From: a virus
Strand: one strand, 5' to 3'
Length of the DNA: 64,000 nt
IMG/VR virus record: IMGVR_UViG_3300026484_000007
Location: 62,001-126,000 of that record
Position 1 is the first letter of the stretch, and each line of letters opens with the position of its first letter. Shown here piece by piece: positions 50,080 through 58,809 of the stretch. The notes below the pieces were generated by a model. The model was not told where the DNA came from. It made no database searches and saw only the letters and a program-made list of their open reading frames with translations. A program made the position numbers and the translations under genes.

Positions 50080-51627
50080 TTACCTCCATTCGTAAACTAA
50101 ATTTCCACTATCATATATCCTTCGATAACCAGCTTCGATCATAATTAATTCTGCTGTTTTGGAAGAATCATAATTGGGGAATTTTTTCAATTTATGTTTT
50201 TGAAACTTAACTCTATGATAGAGTTTTAATTCTGGATCACTCATTTTAAAATAATAAAAATTAGGTTGAGTAGTTCTTAGATATCTAAATCCAATACTTT
50301 TATAAAGATTATTTAAGCTACTAGCCCATCTACGATTAGCATATGAAATTACTGATTTAGGTTGGAATTTTTTCAGAAAATATTTAAACAATCTCTGAGC
50401 GCATCCAACGCATGCAGTAAATTTTTTTGAAGCGAATCTAATGAGCTCGTACTCATAATTTTTATTAAACCTTGGCTTAGCAAAAGCCATACAAGAGATT
50501 AACTCTTGATCATGATATAAGCCTAAATTTATTTTCGACGAACATGATCCTTGCAAATGATTTTCATTAAAAAAATCATTTGTTTTTTTGGACGTTATTT
50601 CTTTAATTTCTAACTTTCTTGCAAAGTATTTTTCTTTAATAACTCCAAGCTTATAAGAGATTACTGATTTCCAAATCTCTTTAATTCTTGGGTTAATCCA
50701 TTCATTTTCAAATATATGCAAAAGATTAATGTTTTTACTTTCGCAAGCTTCAGTCTTCTTTAGATGACGATCTTTATCAGCTTCCAAAGAATGCCAAAAG
50801 AGACCATTGTATTCTATTGCTAGATTTTTCTTTGGAATTAAAATATCTAATTCTTTTGGTTTTATGGTTTTTCTATCGTTTTCTATTATTTTTCCATCGT
50901 AAATTTCTTTAATATAATTTACGATTTCCTTTTCCGTTTGCGAATAATTTGCATTTTTTACGTAATTGATATTTAATCTTTTTAAAGTATTGTGGGCAGC
51001 AACTTGCCCACAATTGAAATAATCCATAAATTCTTTCAATTTAAAATGTTTATTTTCATCTAAAAAATTTTCTATTATAAAATTTGAATCATTATATTTA
51101 TCTAGATTATTTATTTTGCCTGTACTTGAGGATATATAATTGTATTTTTTTAAGCAAGTTTTTTTTGCTTTTTCTTTTATTTCTGGTAATTGCGCAGTGC
51201 TTCGAACTCCGTATTTTTTAATATTCGTCTCAATCAATTTTGATTTTGATTGTTCTGACATTGATGGAACTGGAACTCCATATTTTTCCATTGAAGTTTT
51301 TATAATTTTATTTTTCTTTTCAATGTTTTTATTTGAACAATTCGTGGAGCAAAATTGCCCATAAGAACCACCACTTCGCCATCTTAATTCTTTAGAACAT
51401 TCTTTACATACTGGTATATAATTTATTTTATTTTTTATATGCCAGATAATCTGCTTACCAGTAAAGCCAGAAACTTCAATTTTAAAATGATTATTTTTTA
51501 AAAATTTATTTAAATTAATTATAGTTAATTTTTTAGCATTATCTATATAATTTTTAAAAATATCTGAAGTTTCATATAATTTAATTAAATCATCCAAAAT
51601 AGGAAGCGTTGTAAGCGTACCATTCAT
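50080..51627 (-). CDS. Homing endonuclease-like protein (Vsr/EDxHD-type)
   Basis: 515 residues. N-terminal part: a zinc-like CKECSKELRWRS..FCSTNCSNK (about 73-100), then repeats of the form KYGVPVPSMSE and KYGVRSTAQLPEIKEKAKKT typical of DNA-binding modules in phage homing enzymes. Catalytic part (about 260-320): PKELDILIPKKNLAIEYNGLFWHS, then LHIFENEW, the layout of very-short-patch-repair-like EDxHD homing endonucleases. The C-terminal 150 residues are also typical of this phage family. The start was set at the ATG for MNGTLT (AAGGA upstream); the TTG extension overlaps that site. Inserted between a hypothetical gene and dpdA. Confidence 0.75.
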   Translation of the reverse strand: MNGTLTTLPILDDLIKLYETSDIFKNYIDNAKKLTIINLNKFLKNNHFKIEVSGFTGKQIIWHIKNKINYIPVCKECSKELRWRSGGSYGQFCSTNCSNKNIEKKNKIIKTSMEKYGVPVPSMSEQSKSKLIETNIKKYGVRSTAQLPEIKEKAKKTCLKKYNYISSSTGKINNLDKYNDSNFIIENFLDENKHFKLKEFMDYFNCGQVAAHNTLKRLNINYVKNANYSQTEKEIVNYIKEIYDGKIIENDRKTIKPKELDILIPKKNLAIEYNGLFWHSLEADKDRHLKKTEACESKNINLLHIFENEWINPRIKEIWKSVISYKLGVIKEKYFARKLEIKEITSKKTNDFFNENHLQGSCSSKINLGLYHDQELISCMAFAKPRFNKNYEYELIRFASKKFTACVGCAQRLFKYFLKKFQPKSVISYANRRWASSLNNLYKSIGFRYLRTTQPNFYYFKMSDPELKLYHRVKFQKHKLKKFPNYDSSKTAELIMIEAGYRRIYDSGNLVYEWR

Positions 51628-51641
51628 TTGATTTTCCTTCT

Positions 51642-52010
51642 TCAATATATATCTAAGACATTCTTTGCTTGATAATATTGGGAAATTTTAATATGCTGAT
51701 CTTGAAAGATCTTGATTTTTTCAATTATCTTAAATAATCTTTTTTTGAGTTTTTGATCGCTATATAATAATCTCTGATAATAAAAATCAACCAGATTATT
51801 TAAAAACTGATTATCAGTTTGATTATCTGGGATTAAAAATATCTTTTCATTTTTTAAAAATTCATCTAACGATTCATTTTTTATTTCATTATCTTTAATA
51901 AAAAGCACTTCGTTATTTTCATTATCTAAAAATAATAATGAATTATCATAGATCACTGGATAGATTTGATCCAGCAACATTTCTAAATTATTAATTTTTA
52001 TTTCTTTCAA
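51642..52010 (-). CDS. Hypothetical protein
   Basis: 122 residues, acidic N-terminal half, basic helical C-terminal half; no recognised family. It ends 14 bp before the homing endonuclease start. Confidence 0.55.
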   Translation of the reverse strand: MKEIKINNLEMLLDQIYPVIYDNSLLFLDNENNEVLFIKDNEIKNESLDEFLKNEKIFLIPDNQTDNQFLNNLVDFYYQRLLYSDQKLKKRLFKIIEKIKIFQDQHIKISQYYQAKNVLDIY

Positions 52011-52058
52011 TTTTTCTCCTTTGCTTTTAAATTGATTCGATTAAGACTCAATTAAGTC

Positions 52059-52589
52059 TTAATCAAGTCTTAACGGTAAATCATTTTCTTTAAAGAAAAT
52101 AGAAATCGCTGAAAAACCATCAAGGTTTTTATTATGAGGTTTATGATAATCGACTGCAATAATTTCAATATCATAATTCATTAATTTAGCAAATTTAAGA
52201 ATCTGTCTTTTTAATTTTGCAATTTCATGCGTTCCTGAATCCATAAGTTTTTCTCCATTCATTGATTGTTTATAAAAAACATGATTTAAACCATCAATTA
52301 AAAATTTTACTTTAAAAATTTTTGGATCTGTTGGAGATTCATTATGTTCATGTAATAAATGTTTGTAATAACCTTTTATCTTATTAGGAACTGTTTCATC
52401 TTCAAGTCTTTTTAAAATATTTTCAACGAATACGATAACATCGTATTTAGCATATAAAAATAATTCATGATAAATTCTAACCCAAAGATTAAATCTTTGA
52501 AATTGAAAATCTTCTTTTTCTAACTCCTCTGTATATATTTTTAATAAATACGATAACTCTTTTTTTTGATTTGATGTAATTTGATTCAT
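52059..52589 (-). CDS. Hypothetical protein
   Basis: 176 residues. A helical N-terminal region is followed by an alpha/beta segment with FKVKFLIDGLNHVFYKQSM and IEIIAVDYHKPHN (about 93-155), whose strand-acidic pattern could be enzymatic, but no family is recognised. AAGGAG precedes the ATG. Confidence 0.55.
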   Translation of the reverse strand: MNQITSNQKKELSYLLKIYTEELEKEDFQFQRFNLWVRIYHELFLYAKYDVIVFVENILKRLEDETVPNKIKGYYKHLLHEHNESPTDPKIFKVKFLIDGLNHVFYKQSMNGEKLMDSGTHEIAKLKRQILKFAKLMNYDIEIIAVDYHKPHNKNLDGFSAISIFFKENDLPLRLD

Positions 52590-52617
52590 TTTCTTCTCCT
52601 TCGGTTTTTAATTTTTT

Positions 52618-52833
52618 TTACGCGAATAATATAATTATACAAATAGTGAAAGCTATAAATGATAGCAACAATACTGTATTTTTAGTGATATTTGGAATTT
52701 TTTCTAATTGACCAAATTCGTTTTTATATAGATTATTTAATTCGGCTCCGATTGATCCAGCTAATAAAGTAAATATTGCAAATACACTAAAAATAATAAA
52801 AAATTTTTCCGGAAAACTTAAACTTAAATCCAT
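52618..52833 (-). CDS. Small two-helix membrane protein
   Basis: 71 residues with hydrophobic segments at about 9-29 and 52-71, joined by a polar loop (NNLYKNEFGQLEK). Size and topology are compatible with a holin or spanin-like helper, without direct evidence. Confidence 0.6.
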   Translation of the reverse strand: MDLSLSFPEKFFIIFSVFAIFTLLAGSIGAELNNLYKNEFGQLEKIPNITKNTVLLLSFIAFTICIIILFA

Positions 52834-52861
52834 TTTTTATCCTTTTTTTCTGACGACAAAA

Positions 52862-52887
52862 AAAAGTGATCTTTAAAAGATCACTTT
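52862..52887 (-). terminator. GATC-stem hairpin terminator with GTCGTCAG module
   Basis: - strand: AAAGTGATC / GATCACTTT, T-run, GTCGTCAG, A-run (module 52,843-52,862). It overlaps the stop codon of the 224-residue gene. Confidence 0.75.
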
Positions 52888-53555
52888 CTCATCGTTCTCA
52901 TTATTTCTTTTTCTTTTTGATATTTTTCATTTTCTGTTGCAATAGCTAAAGCTTTTAATTGCTCTCCTAAACCTATTGCCATCCAAGGATCCATTGCAAT
53001 ATTAATTTTTCCTTGCCCATTGTAGTTTAAGAAAACTTTATGTTTATTTGGATCTCTTGTGCTTGGAGCTGCAGAAACTGCAACTTTTTTAGTCACTCCT
53101 TGTCCTTGATTTCCTGCAAACTTACTGCTATCAGTAAATATCATGAAATCACATTGTTTATACATTGCTGCATATTTAAGAGCTTCTGCCAATGCAAATA
53201 AATCTCTATTAGAGATTTTCATTGTCTCTTTTCTGCTTTGGTCATAACTTCTACCAGTTGCTTTTGTACTATCTTGAATTCCAGGTACGAACATTAAAAA
53301 TGCGTTGCTCGTTGGAAATTGTTTTCCAAGATCTACAAAACCAGTTGCTTCAAATAATTGCGTTGTAGGAAGATTAACTTTTCCTACTATATCTAACTCA
53401 TATTTAAAATTTCCAGTATTTCCAGTGTTTCCAACATTTCCTCCAGCTGATTGAGACCCTTGTGGTGCTTGAGGTGCTTGTTGTGTTTGTGGAGCTGCCG
53501 GTGGAACCGGAGCTTGAGGTACTTGAGGGGCTGGCATTTGATGTGCTTGTGTCAT
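52881..53555 (-). CDS. Pro/Gln/Ala-rich N-terminus protein, 224 residues
   Basis: Residues 1-47 are disordered (PQAPVPPAAPQTQQAPQAP), then a Gly/Asn linker and a compact domain (50-224). The domain has paired strands (YELDIVGKVN, KVFLNYNGQGKINIAM) around a helix (RDLFALAEALKYAAM), a layout that might bind nucleic acid, but no family is recognised. The Pro-rich tail differs sharply from the Lys/Asn-rich proteome around it. A transcript end with strong terminator suggests good expression. Confidence 0.55.
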   Translation of the reverse strand: MTQAHQMPAPQVPQAPVPPAAPQTQQAPQAPQGSQSAGGNVGNTGNTGNFKYELDIVGKVNLPTTQLFEATGFVDLGKQFPTSNAFLMFVPGIQDSTKATGRSYDQSRKETMKISNRDLFALAEALKYAAMYKQCDFMIFTDSSKFAGNQGQGVTKKVAVSAAPSTRDPNKHKVFLNYNGQGKINIAMDPWMAIGLGEQLKALAIATENEKYQKEKEIMRTMRK

Positions 53556-53602
53556 TTTATCTCCTTTTTATAAGTTTATTTTTTTTAATTTTTTTAATTT
53601 TT

Positions 53603-54286
53603 TTAGAAATTAATTGTAATTCCGTCGTCATCATCTTCTTCAGTCTCTTCAATTACTTCTTGAGTTTTTTCTTGAGAGTTTGAAGATGGATGGATACCTA
53701 TATTTTCCGTCGTTACTCCATTTACGATAATATCGTCAGATGGTATATCTTCTTTGATTAATAATGATTCAAGTACATTATTAAAATCTTCGATATCACT
53801 AACATCTTGTGATAAAGAATGTTCAATAATATCTTTAACAGCTTGAACATCATTTTCATCAAAAACTGCTTTTCTTCTACCTTTCTCTTCGAAAACTGGT
53901 TCTATAAATTCGTGTATACTTTGAAGAGTTTCTTGATATTGAAGATTTATTAATTTTATAACATCTTCTGGAATATCATCTTTGCTAACGTATAATGGAA
54001 TTTTTATATAACCGATTTTATCAAGAAAGGCGTTAAGTCCTTTTTCTTTTAAATGCTCTTCTTTTCCATTGATAAAATTTTTAAGATTAAGATAAGTTTG
54101 ATTTAATCCTAATTTTTTATACAGAGCATTTTTATTTGGAATATCTTTAAGAATTAATCTTAATTCCTCCTCAAAATTGATTATTTCATTTTTTGAGATT
54201 TCTTGATTAATATCTTGATTAACATCTTGGCTAATATTTTGACTTTGACTTTCAGGTCCCTCGTTTTTATGAATTTCTTGATTCAT
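53603..54286 (-). CDS. Hypothetical acidic protein
   Basis: 227 residues from the chosen start, with acidic tails at both ends (final EETEEDDDDGITINF) and Gln/Asn-rich N-terminus; central helical region. Start MNQEIH has AAAGGAGA; the upstream in-frame ATG lacks a site. No recognised family. Confidence 0.55.
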   Translation of the reverse strand: MNQEIHKNEGPESQSQNISQDVNQDINQEISKNEIINFEEELRLILKDIPNKNALYKKLGLNQTYLNLKNFINGKEEHLKEKGLNAFLDKIGYIKIPLYVSKDDIPEDVIKLINLQYQETLQSIHEFIEPVFEEKGRRKAVFDENDVQAVKDIIEHSLSQDVSDIEDFNNVLESLLIKEDIPSDDIIVNGVTTENIGIHPSSNSQEKTQEVIEETEEDDDDGITINF

Positions 54287-54374
54287 TTCTTCTCCTTTTA
54301 AAAGCTCTAACATATATCTTTAATTGATCTTTGAAAGATCATTTGCGTTCTAATTCTACTCAATATCTCGCGAC

Positions 54375-54866
54375 TTATAGATCCCACGGAAATAACAACC
54401 AACCTTTTGGTTTTTTTTCTGCGTAATAATCTACTAAGTCTCCTTTATTTCTTCCTTTATACATAACTGCTGTATAAATTTCAACATCTGCGAATTCATT
54501 ATTTGCGTCTAAAATTGCTTTAATTGTTTCGCCAGTATCAGTCAAATCATCGACTAATAAAATTTTTTTGCCATCAAATTTTTTTAATTGATGCCTGATA
54601 TGATTTATAATATCATCGGTTACTTCTTTAGGCTCAGCATCATCTTCATAAAGAGTTACATCTATTAAATCAGTTTCTCTAATATTAAGATAATAACTTA
54701 AATATCCTCCTGGAACAATTCCTCCTCTATTTATCATCACTATTTTATCAAATTTTTTATCTTCATGACATACATCAGATTGTATTTCTTCTGCCAATTT
54801 TTTACATGCGTTTTGAACATCTTCTGGCGTAATTAATACTTTTCCATCATCCAATTTTAGCATCAT
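54375..54866 (-). CDS. Gpt-like purine phosphoribosyltransferase
   Basis: A 163-residue type I phosphoribosyltransferase. The PRPP-binding loop is ILLVDDLTDTGETI (about 102-115), exactly the VDDxxDTGxT signature. MINRGGIVPGGYLSYYL (about 44-60) is the pyrophosphate loop region, and the C-terminal WLLFPWDL matches the W-x-x-FPW ending of xanthine/guanine phosphoribosyltransferases. Expected reaction: base plus PRPP to nucleotide. It could salvage guanine-type bases, including guanine displaced by DpdA; that link is speculation. It overlaps the upstream gene by 20 bp. Confidence 0.8.
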   Translation of the reverse strand: MMLKLDDGKVLITPEDVQNACKKLAEEIQSDVCHEDKKFDKIVMINRGGIVPGGYLSYYLNIRETDLIDVTLYEDDAEPKEVTDDIINHIRHQLKKFDGKKILLVDDLTDTGETIKAILDANNEFADVEIYTAVMYKGRNKGDLVDYYAEKKPKGWLLFPWDL

Positions 54867-55119
54867 TTTCTCCTTTTTTGATTAAAAATAAATCTTTATG
54901 ATTCATCCAAAAACTTTTATGTGTTAAAGGATGATATAATTTTACTGTATGATTTGAATGAAAATTTTTATCATAATCGATCACAATAAAAATTTCATTC
55001 ATTAGGTTTTCCAAACCATTGAAATCTTCGATAGTTTTCCCCTGGACTTTGCTATAATCAATACTTTTTATTTTTACGTATTGATTAATAATGTCAGGGT
55101 TTAGCTGAATTATTCTCAT
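54847..55119 (-). CDS. Hypothetical small protein
   Basis: 90 residues, beta-rich with a basic centre (YKIKSIDYSK-like and HPLTHKSFWMNH); no recognised family. It is translationally coupled to the phosphoribosyltransferase by overlap. GGAGGTAACA precedes the ATG. Confidence 0.55.
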   Translation of the reverse strand: MRIIQLNPDIINQYVKIKSIDYSKVQGKTIEDFNGLENLMNEIFIVIDYDKNFHSNHTVKLYHPLTHKSFWMNHKDLFLIKKGENDAKIG

Positions 55120-55157
55120 GCACTGTTACCTCCTTTCATAATTTTTTTGTAAAAAAT

Positions 55158-55194
55158 AGACGGAATGATGGTTACATAACCATCATCCCGTCTT
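55158..55194 (-). terminator. Strong hairpin terminator
   Basis: AGACGGGATGATGGTTA and TAACCATCATTCCGTCT pair over 17 positions with one G-T pair, followed on the - strand by ATTTTTT. It overlaps the stop codon of the micro-ORF. Confidence 0.75.
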
Positions 55195-55243
55195 CCATAA
55201 AGTCTTCTGAGGGGTCGAACCCCTCATTTAAAATAATCTTCAT
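55172..55243 (-). CDS. 23-residue micro-ORF
   Basis: An ATG preceded by AAAGGAGG with ideal spacing opens MKIILNEGFDPSEDF and ends in a Met-rich tail (DGMMVM). It lies alone in the 213-bp gap downstream of the RNA polymerase beta fragment. Its codons cover a GAGGGG/CCCCTC hairpin (55,210-55,226) and half of the terminator, so it could be a leader peptide or a chance frame. Confidence 0.4.
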   Translation of the reverse strand: MKIILNEGFDPSEDFMEDGMMVM

Positions 55244-55267
55244 TTTTCCTCCTTTGGATTTTAATTT

Positions 55268-55299
55268 AGGTGAGAAGCGATTTAAAGTCACTCTCACCT
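55268..55299 (-). terminator. Hairpin terminator after RNA polymerase genes
   Basis: AGGTGAGA and TCTCACCT pair around an imperfect inner stem (GTGACTTTAAATCGCT); an A/T-rich stretch follows. It closes the RNA polymerase gene cluster. Confidence 0.6.
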
Positions 55300-55332
55300 A
55301 CTATTATAATATCAATGTTTATTTAAGATATT

Positions 55333-57495
55333 CTAAAGCTCTTCATTTTCATCTTCGAATTTCATTCCGAAAACATGAAGGGCATTATTTAGAGTTTTCT
55401 TAGTCACTGAATTATATTTATCTTTAAGATAATATTCACCATCTCTAATATATTTAATAATAAAGTTTTGCTTTTCATCTAAAGCATCAGATTTAATTGT
55501 ATAAATTTCTTTTAGAACAGCATTATCTTCTTTATGCGCTAATAACGCTGCAAGTGATTGCCAACTTACGTGAGCTCCACCACCTTTTTTTCTACCTCTT
55601 ACTGGCTGACCAGTGATTTTTGAATACGCACTTGTAAAACTAACACTATTAAATTTTCCAAAACTTGTATGATGTAATTTTAGCATATAATTCCAAGAGC
55701 TAAATAACATCAACTCTGTTTCATTATAATCATTAAATGGATCTTTAAATCCATAATTTTTTCTAAGCCATTCTAATAATTCAGATGAATATTTGATTTT
55801 TTGCTTACCTATATTTAGGTCGAATCTTTTCGCGTATGGTTTAATAAAAGTATTCATAAGCTCTTTATATGAAATATTCGGGAAGTTTGGGACATATAAA
55901 TAAAAATTGTTTTTATTTATATCATTTATAAATAATTTCGCAAATTCTTCATTATCTAAATTATTAATGATATTTTCAACATCTTGATAATAATCAAGAT
56001 CATATTTTTTTATAAAATTTTCATTTATAAAATTAATTTTTTCTTTTAGAGTTTCTATCGTTTCCGATCCTTCTAAGATCTTTTTAACAGTATTCTCTAC
56101 ATCGATAATGATTTTTGAAACCGCTAATTCAAATACAACTCCCCAGTTATTTCTTCCAGGAATTCCTAATGAATTAAATATCATATCAAAAGGTTTTCCA
56201 GTGCTTGGATCTTTTGGCATTAACTCATCTGGAATAATCATTGCAATAGTTGCTTTTCCAGCAAATAAGTTAGTGAATTTATCACCTCTTGTTGTGTTTA
56301 AATAAATCTTTGAATCTAATTCAATTAGAAAATCCATATCATTAAATTCTTTGATTAAGTATTCTTCCATCAACATTTGCTTATAATGCTTATATTGTTT
56401 TTCCATTGATAAATACTGTGAATAAATTTGCTCAGTTAATTCTTTAGCTTTTTCTTTATTCATTCCAATATTTAAAAATGAATCATAAACATTTTTCTTC
56501 TTTTTAACATTAGCTATAATTAAATCTTCTAATTCATTAATTATACCTCTTGTGTAAATATATTTTTCATCAAGTTTTCTTATTTCTTTAATAAGATCTT
56601 TTAAAGATTCGTCCGTAAGTTCTTGATCCATATCTATCGATCTTAATTCTCTAAGAATATCTTCATTAAATATATGAAGTTTCATAGTAACAACATCGGA
56701 ATTTAATAATCCATCAATTTTTTTAGTAAAAAATTTAGATGGAGTTTTATCAGCATTGATAATTTCTGATGAAAAGTGTTTACTAGTATCAATTTCAAGA
56801 TACTTGATATAATCATCTTTCACATGCATTCCAACATAAGGTAGATATGTTTCAATTTCTTTTTCTTCATCTCTTACTATTTTAAAATATTTCCAATGTT
56901 TTAGAATTGGAATATAAGTTTTTTTAATTACAGTCTTTTGAGCTTTTTTTGAAAAACTTTCAGAAATAACAATTGCATCATCTGCGTTGTATCCAAAGAA
57001 TGAAGTGAATAAAATGTTTGCTCTGTATCCTATTTTAGGTAATTTATTTTCAATATTCATTCCGGTATAATCATAAAGAACTTCTCCTTTTTTGAAGAAT
57101 TTTTTATCTATTTTATATTTTAAATCTAATGAATACTCGATTAACTTTCTACCTTCTGGCAAATGTTTAGTAATCATTTTTTTCTGATTTTTATAATAAA
57201 TTACTAAAATATTATCATCGTTATGTAACACAATTCCATCATCTTCCGCGAATTCCACGAAAGGAGATTGGATTGTACTAATCTTTTGAAATTCTTTATC
57301 AATCATAAAAGGAGTATCAACATTCTTTGATAACATTGGTTGAACTCCTTGTTTGTAAGACATATTTAATCTATTATTGTCTACTGTTTGTGCGAAAGGT
57401 ACGAAAATTTCGATTTGAGGACTGAAAATTGTTTTTACTAACTTTTGTGTTTTTTCCGTTTCTTTTTTCATCTCTTTTGCTATTTCTTTTGCCAT
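55333..57495 (-). CDS. Split RNA polymerase beta subunit, C-terminal part
   Basis: 720 residues equivalent to the second half of bacterial RpoB. Near residue 40, DNNRLNMSYKQGVQPM matches the DDANRALMGANMQRQAVP segment. Near 400-455, RGDKFTNLFAGK and PFDMIFNSLGIPGRNNWG match the GDKMAGRHGNKG and D-I-V-LNPLGVPSRMN-x-G segments that line the active centre. Near 630-662, KKGGGAHVSWQSLAALLAHKED and YTIKSD match the RFGEMEVWALEAYGA..LTVKSDD end. The phage enzyme therefore has a standard beta core split just after the rifampicin-pocket region. The N-terminal part is encoded directly upstream. Confidence 0.88.
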   Translation of the reverse strand: MAKEIAKEMKKETEKTQKLVKTIFSPQIEIFVPFAQTVDNNRLNMSYKQGVQPMLSKNVDTPFMIDKEFQKISTIQSPFVEFAEDDGIVLHNDDNILVIYYKNQKKMITKHLPEGRKLIEYSLDLKYKIDKKFFKKGEVLYDYTGMNIENKLPKIGYRANILFTSFFGYNADDAIVISESFSKKAQKTVIKKTYIPILKHWKYFKIVRDEEKEIETYLPYVGMHVKDDYIKYLEIDTSKHFSSEIINADKTPSKFFTKKIDGLLNSDVVTMKLHIFNEDILRELRSIDMDQELTDESLKDLIKEIRKLDEKYIYTRGIINELEDLIIANVKKKKNVYDSFLNIGMNKEKAKELTEQIYSQYLSMEKQYKHYKQMLMEEYLIKEFNDMDFLIELDSKIYLNTTRGDKFTNLFAGKATIAMIIPDELMPKDPSTGKPFDMIFNSLGIPGRNNWGVVFELAVSKIIIDVENTVKKILEGSETIETLKEKINFINENFIKKYDLDYYQDVENIINNLDNEEFAKLFINDINKNNFYLYVPNFPNISYKELMNTFIKPYAKRFDLNIGKQKIKYSSELLEWLRKNYGFKDPFNDYNETELMLFSSWNYMLKLHHTSFGKFNSVSFTSAYSKITGQPVRGRKKGGGAHVSWQSLAALLAHKEDNAVLKEIYTIKSDALDEKQNFIIKYIRDGEYYLKDKYNSVTKKTLNNALHVFGMKFEDENEEL

Positions 57496-57513
57496 TTTAA
57501 TTCCTTTCTTTTT

Positions 57514-58734
57514 TTATAAATTTTTTAATTTAAGTCTACCATATTCATTTACTAACGTTTGAGTTGTAAACACTACATTAGCTCCAACGTTTGCCGCCGA
57601 TACACTAATTGGACAAAGAATTCCTTGTGCACTAGAATCATTTCTCTGCCAAGATTTAGGCAATCTTCCATCATTAATAACACTAATATCTTGAGATACT
57701 TTATTTATTAATGGTAATGCGTAAGGAATACTGATATCATATAAATTTCCTCTATGAAGATTATTTGTAAAACCAGATGTCATAATTACTTTTTGATTCA
57801 TTGTAATTAAAAAGTTTTGACCGTTTTTATCTATTACTCCATAAAGTAATCTTAAATAAGATTCAAAAATCGGTTTAATTAAATACTCAGAATGAATAAT
57901 TCTTCTATTATGAATATCAGACATATCTATTTTTTCTCCAGTTAAAAATAACTCGATGATTTTCCAAACGATATTTTTTATTCCTCTAAATCCATAGAAA
58001 TCTTCAAATAGTTCGTGATAAAAATCTAAAATTAAAAATGTATCAATCCATTTAACAAGATCGATATCATCGAAAAAAGATTCTTTATGGAAACCCAAAA
58101 ATTTTACAAATTTTCTTTTATCTCCAAGAGTGGTTTCTTTAGTATGAATTAAACCATTTTGATAAAGTTCTTCAAGTTTATCTTCATCATCTTTAAAGAT
58201 CACTCTTAAGAATAAATCTAATTCTATTTTTTTATAATTAAAAAATACAATTCTTTCAATTTTCTTTTTGCTTTTATTAGCAACATGAAAATCAAATGTA
58301 AAATTATACATTGGATTTAAATTTGCATAAATTTTATTTTTAATTACTTTTGCATCTGGTTCCGACATAACCCTATCAATAGGAGCTTTTTCAAGCATTA
58401 AAATTGGAACGTAAAGAGCGTTGTTTAAAGTATAATAATTTTTTTGAATCAATTTAGGCACAAAGAAACTAAACTCTCTTGAAAAGTTTTTGTATTCTTG
58501 ATAAATATAATATTCATCTTGATAGGTAATAAAATCTCCGAGGTATGGAGATATATTACTTTTCTTTTCAATTAACACTTTATATTCTGGATCAATCAAT
58601 TTAATTTTATTAAAAATTTCGTGAACCGTCTTTTCGATCTTTTGATGATCAACTTCTCTCCACTCGTGTAAATGCATAAAATTTTTATCGCTTTCTGCCG
58701 TTTTATAAACATTTTCGTATACAATTGTATTCAT
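57514..58734 (-). CDS. Split RNA polymerase beta subunit, N-terminal part
   Basis: A 406-residue N-terminal beta fragment. The C-terminal 45 residues hold the diagnostic segment: SAQGILCPISVSAANVGANVV then NEYGRL, matching YGRICPIETPEGPNIGLI..NEYG of RpoB, and the chain ends a few residues later. So the cut is at the end of the rifampicin-pocket region, around E. coli residue 600. SGFTNNLHRGN (about 327) may match the fork region. The N-terminal lobes are reduced compared with bacterial RpoB, as in phiKZ-type enzymes. Eighteen bases separate it from the C-terminal part. Confidence 0.82.
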   Translation of the reverse strand: MNTIVYENVYKTAESDKNFMHLHEWREVDHQKIEKTVHEIFNKIKLIDPEYKVLIEKKSNISPYLGDFITYQDEYYIYQEYKNFSREFSFFVPKLIQKNYYTLNNALYVPILMLEKAPIDRVMSEPDAKVIKNKIYANLNPMYNFTFDFHVANKSKKKIERIVFFNYKKIELDLFLRVIFKDDEDKLEELYQNGLIHTKETTLGDKRKFVKFLGFHKESFFDDIDLVKWIDTFLILDFYHELFEDFYGFRGIKNIVWKIIELFLTGEKIDMSDIHNRRIIHSEYLIKPIFESYLRLLYGVIDKNGQNFLITMNQKVIMTSGFTNNLHRGNLYDISIPYALPLINKVSQDISVINDGRLPKSWQRNDSSAQGILCPISVSAANVGANVVFTTQTLVNEYGRLKLKNL

Positions 58735-58809
58735 TGTCCTTCCTTTCTTTATTTTAATTATTTCAACTTGATTAGTATTATTTCTTTAAAATCTTTTTTT
58801 TAGATTTTT

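Noticed and set aside
55205-55230. tRNA T-arm-like hairpin (GAGGGGTTCGACCCCTC)
   Set aside because: No acceptor, D or anticodon arms around it; stem and loop lengths do not fit a T-arm cleanly.
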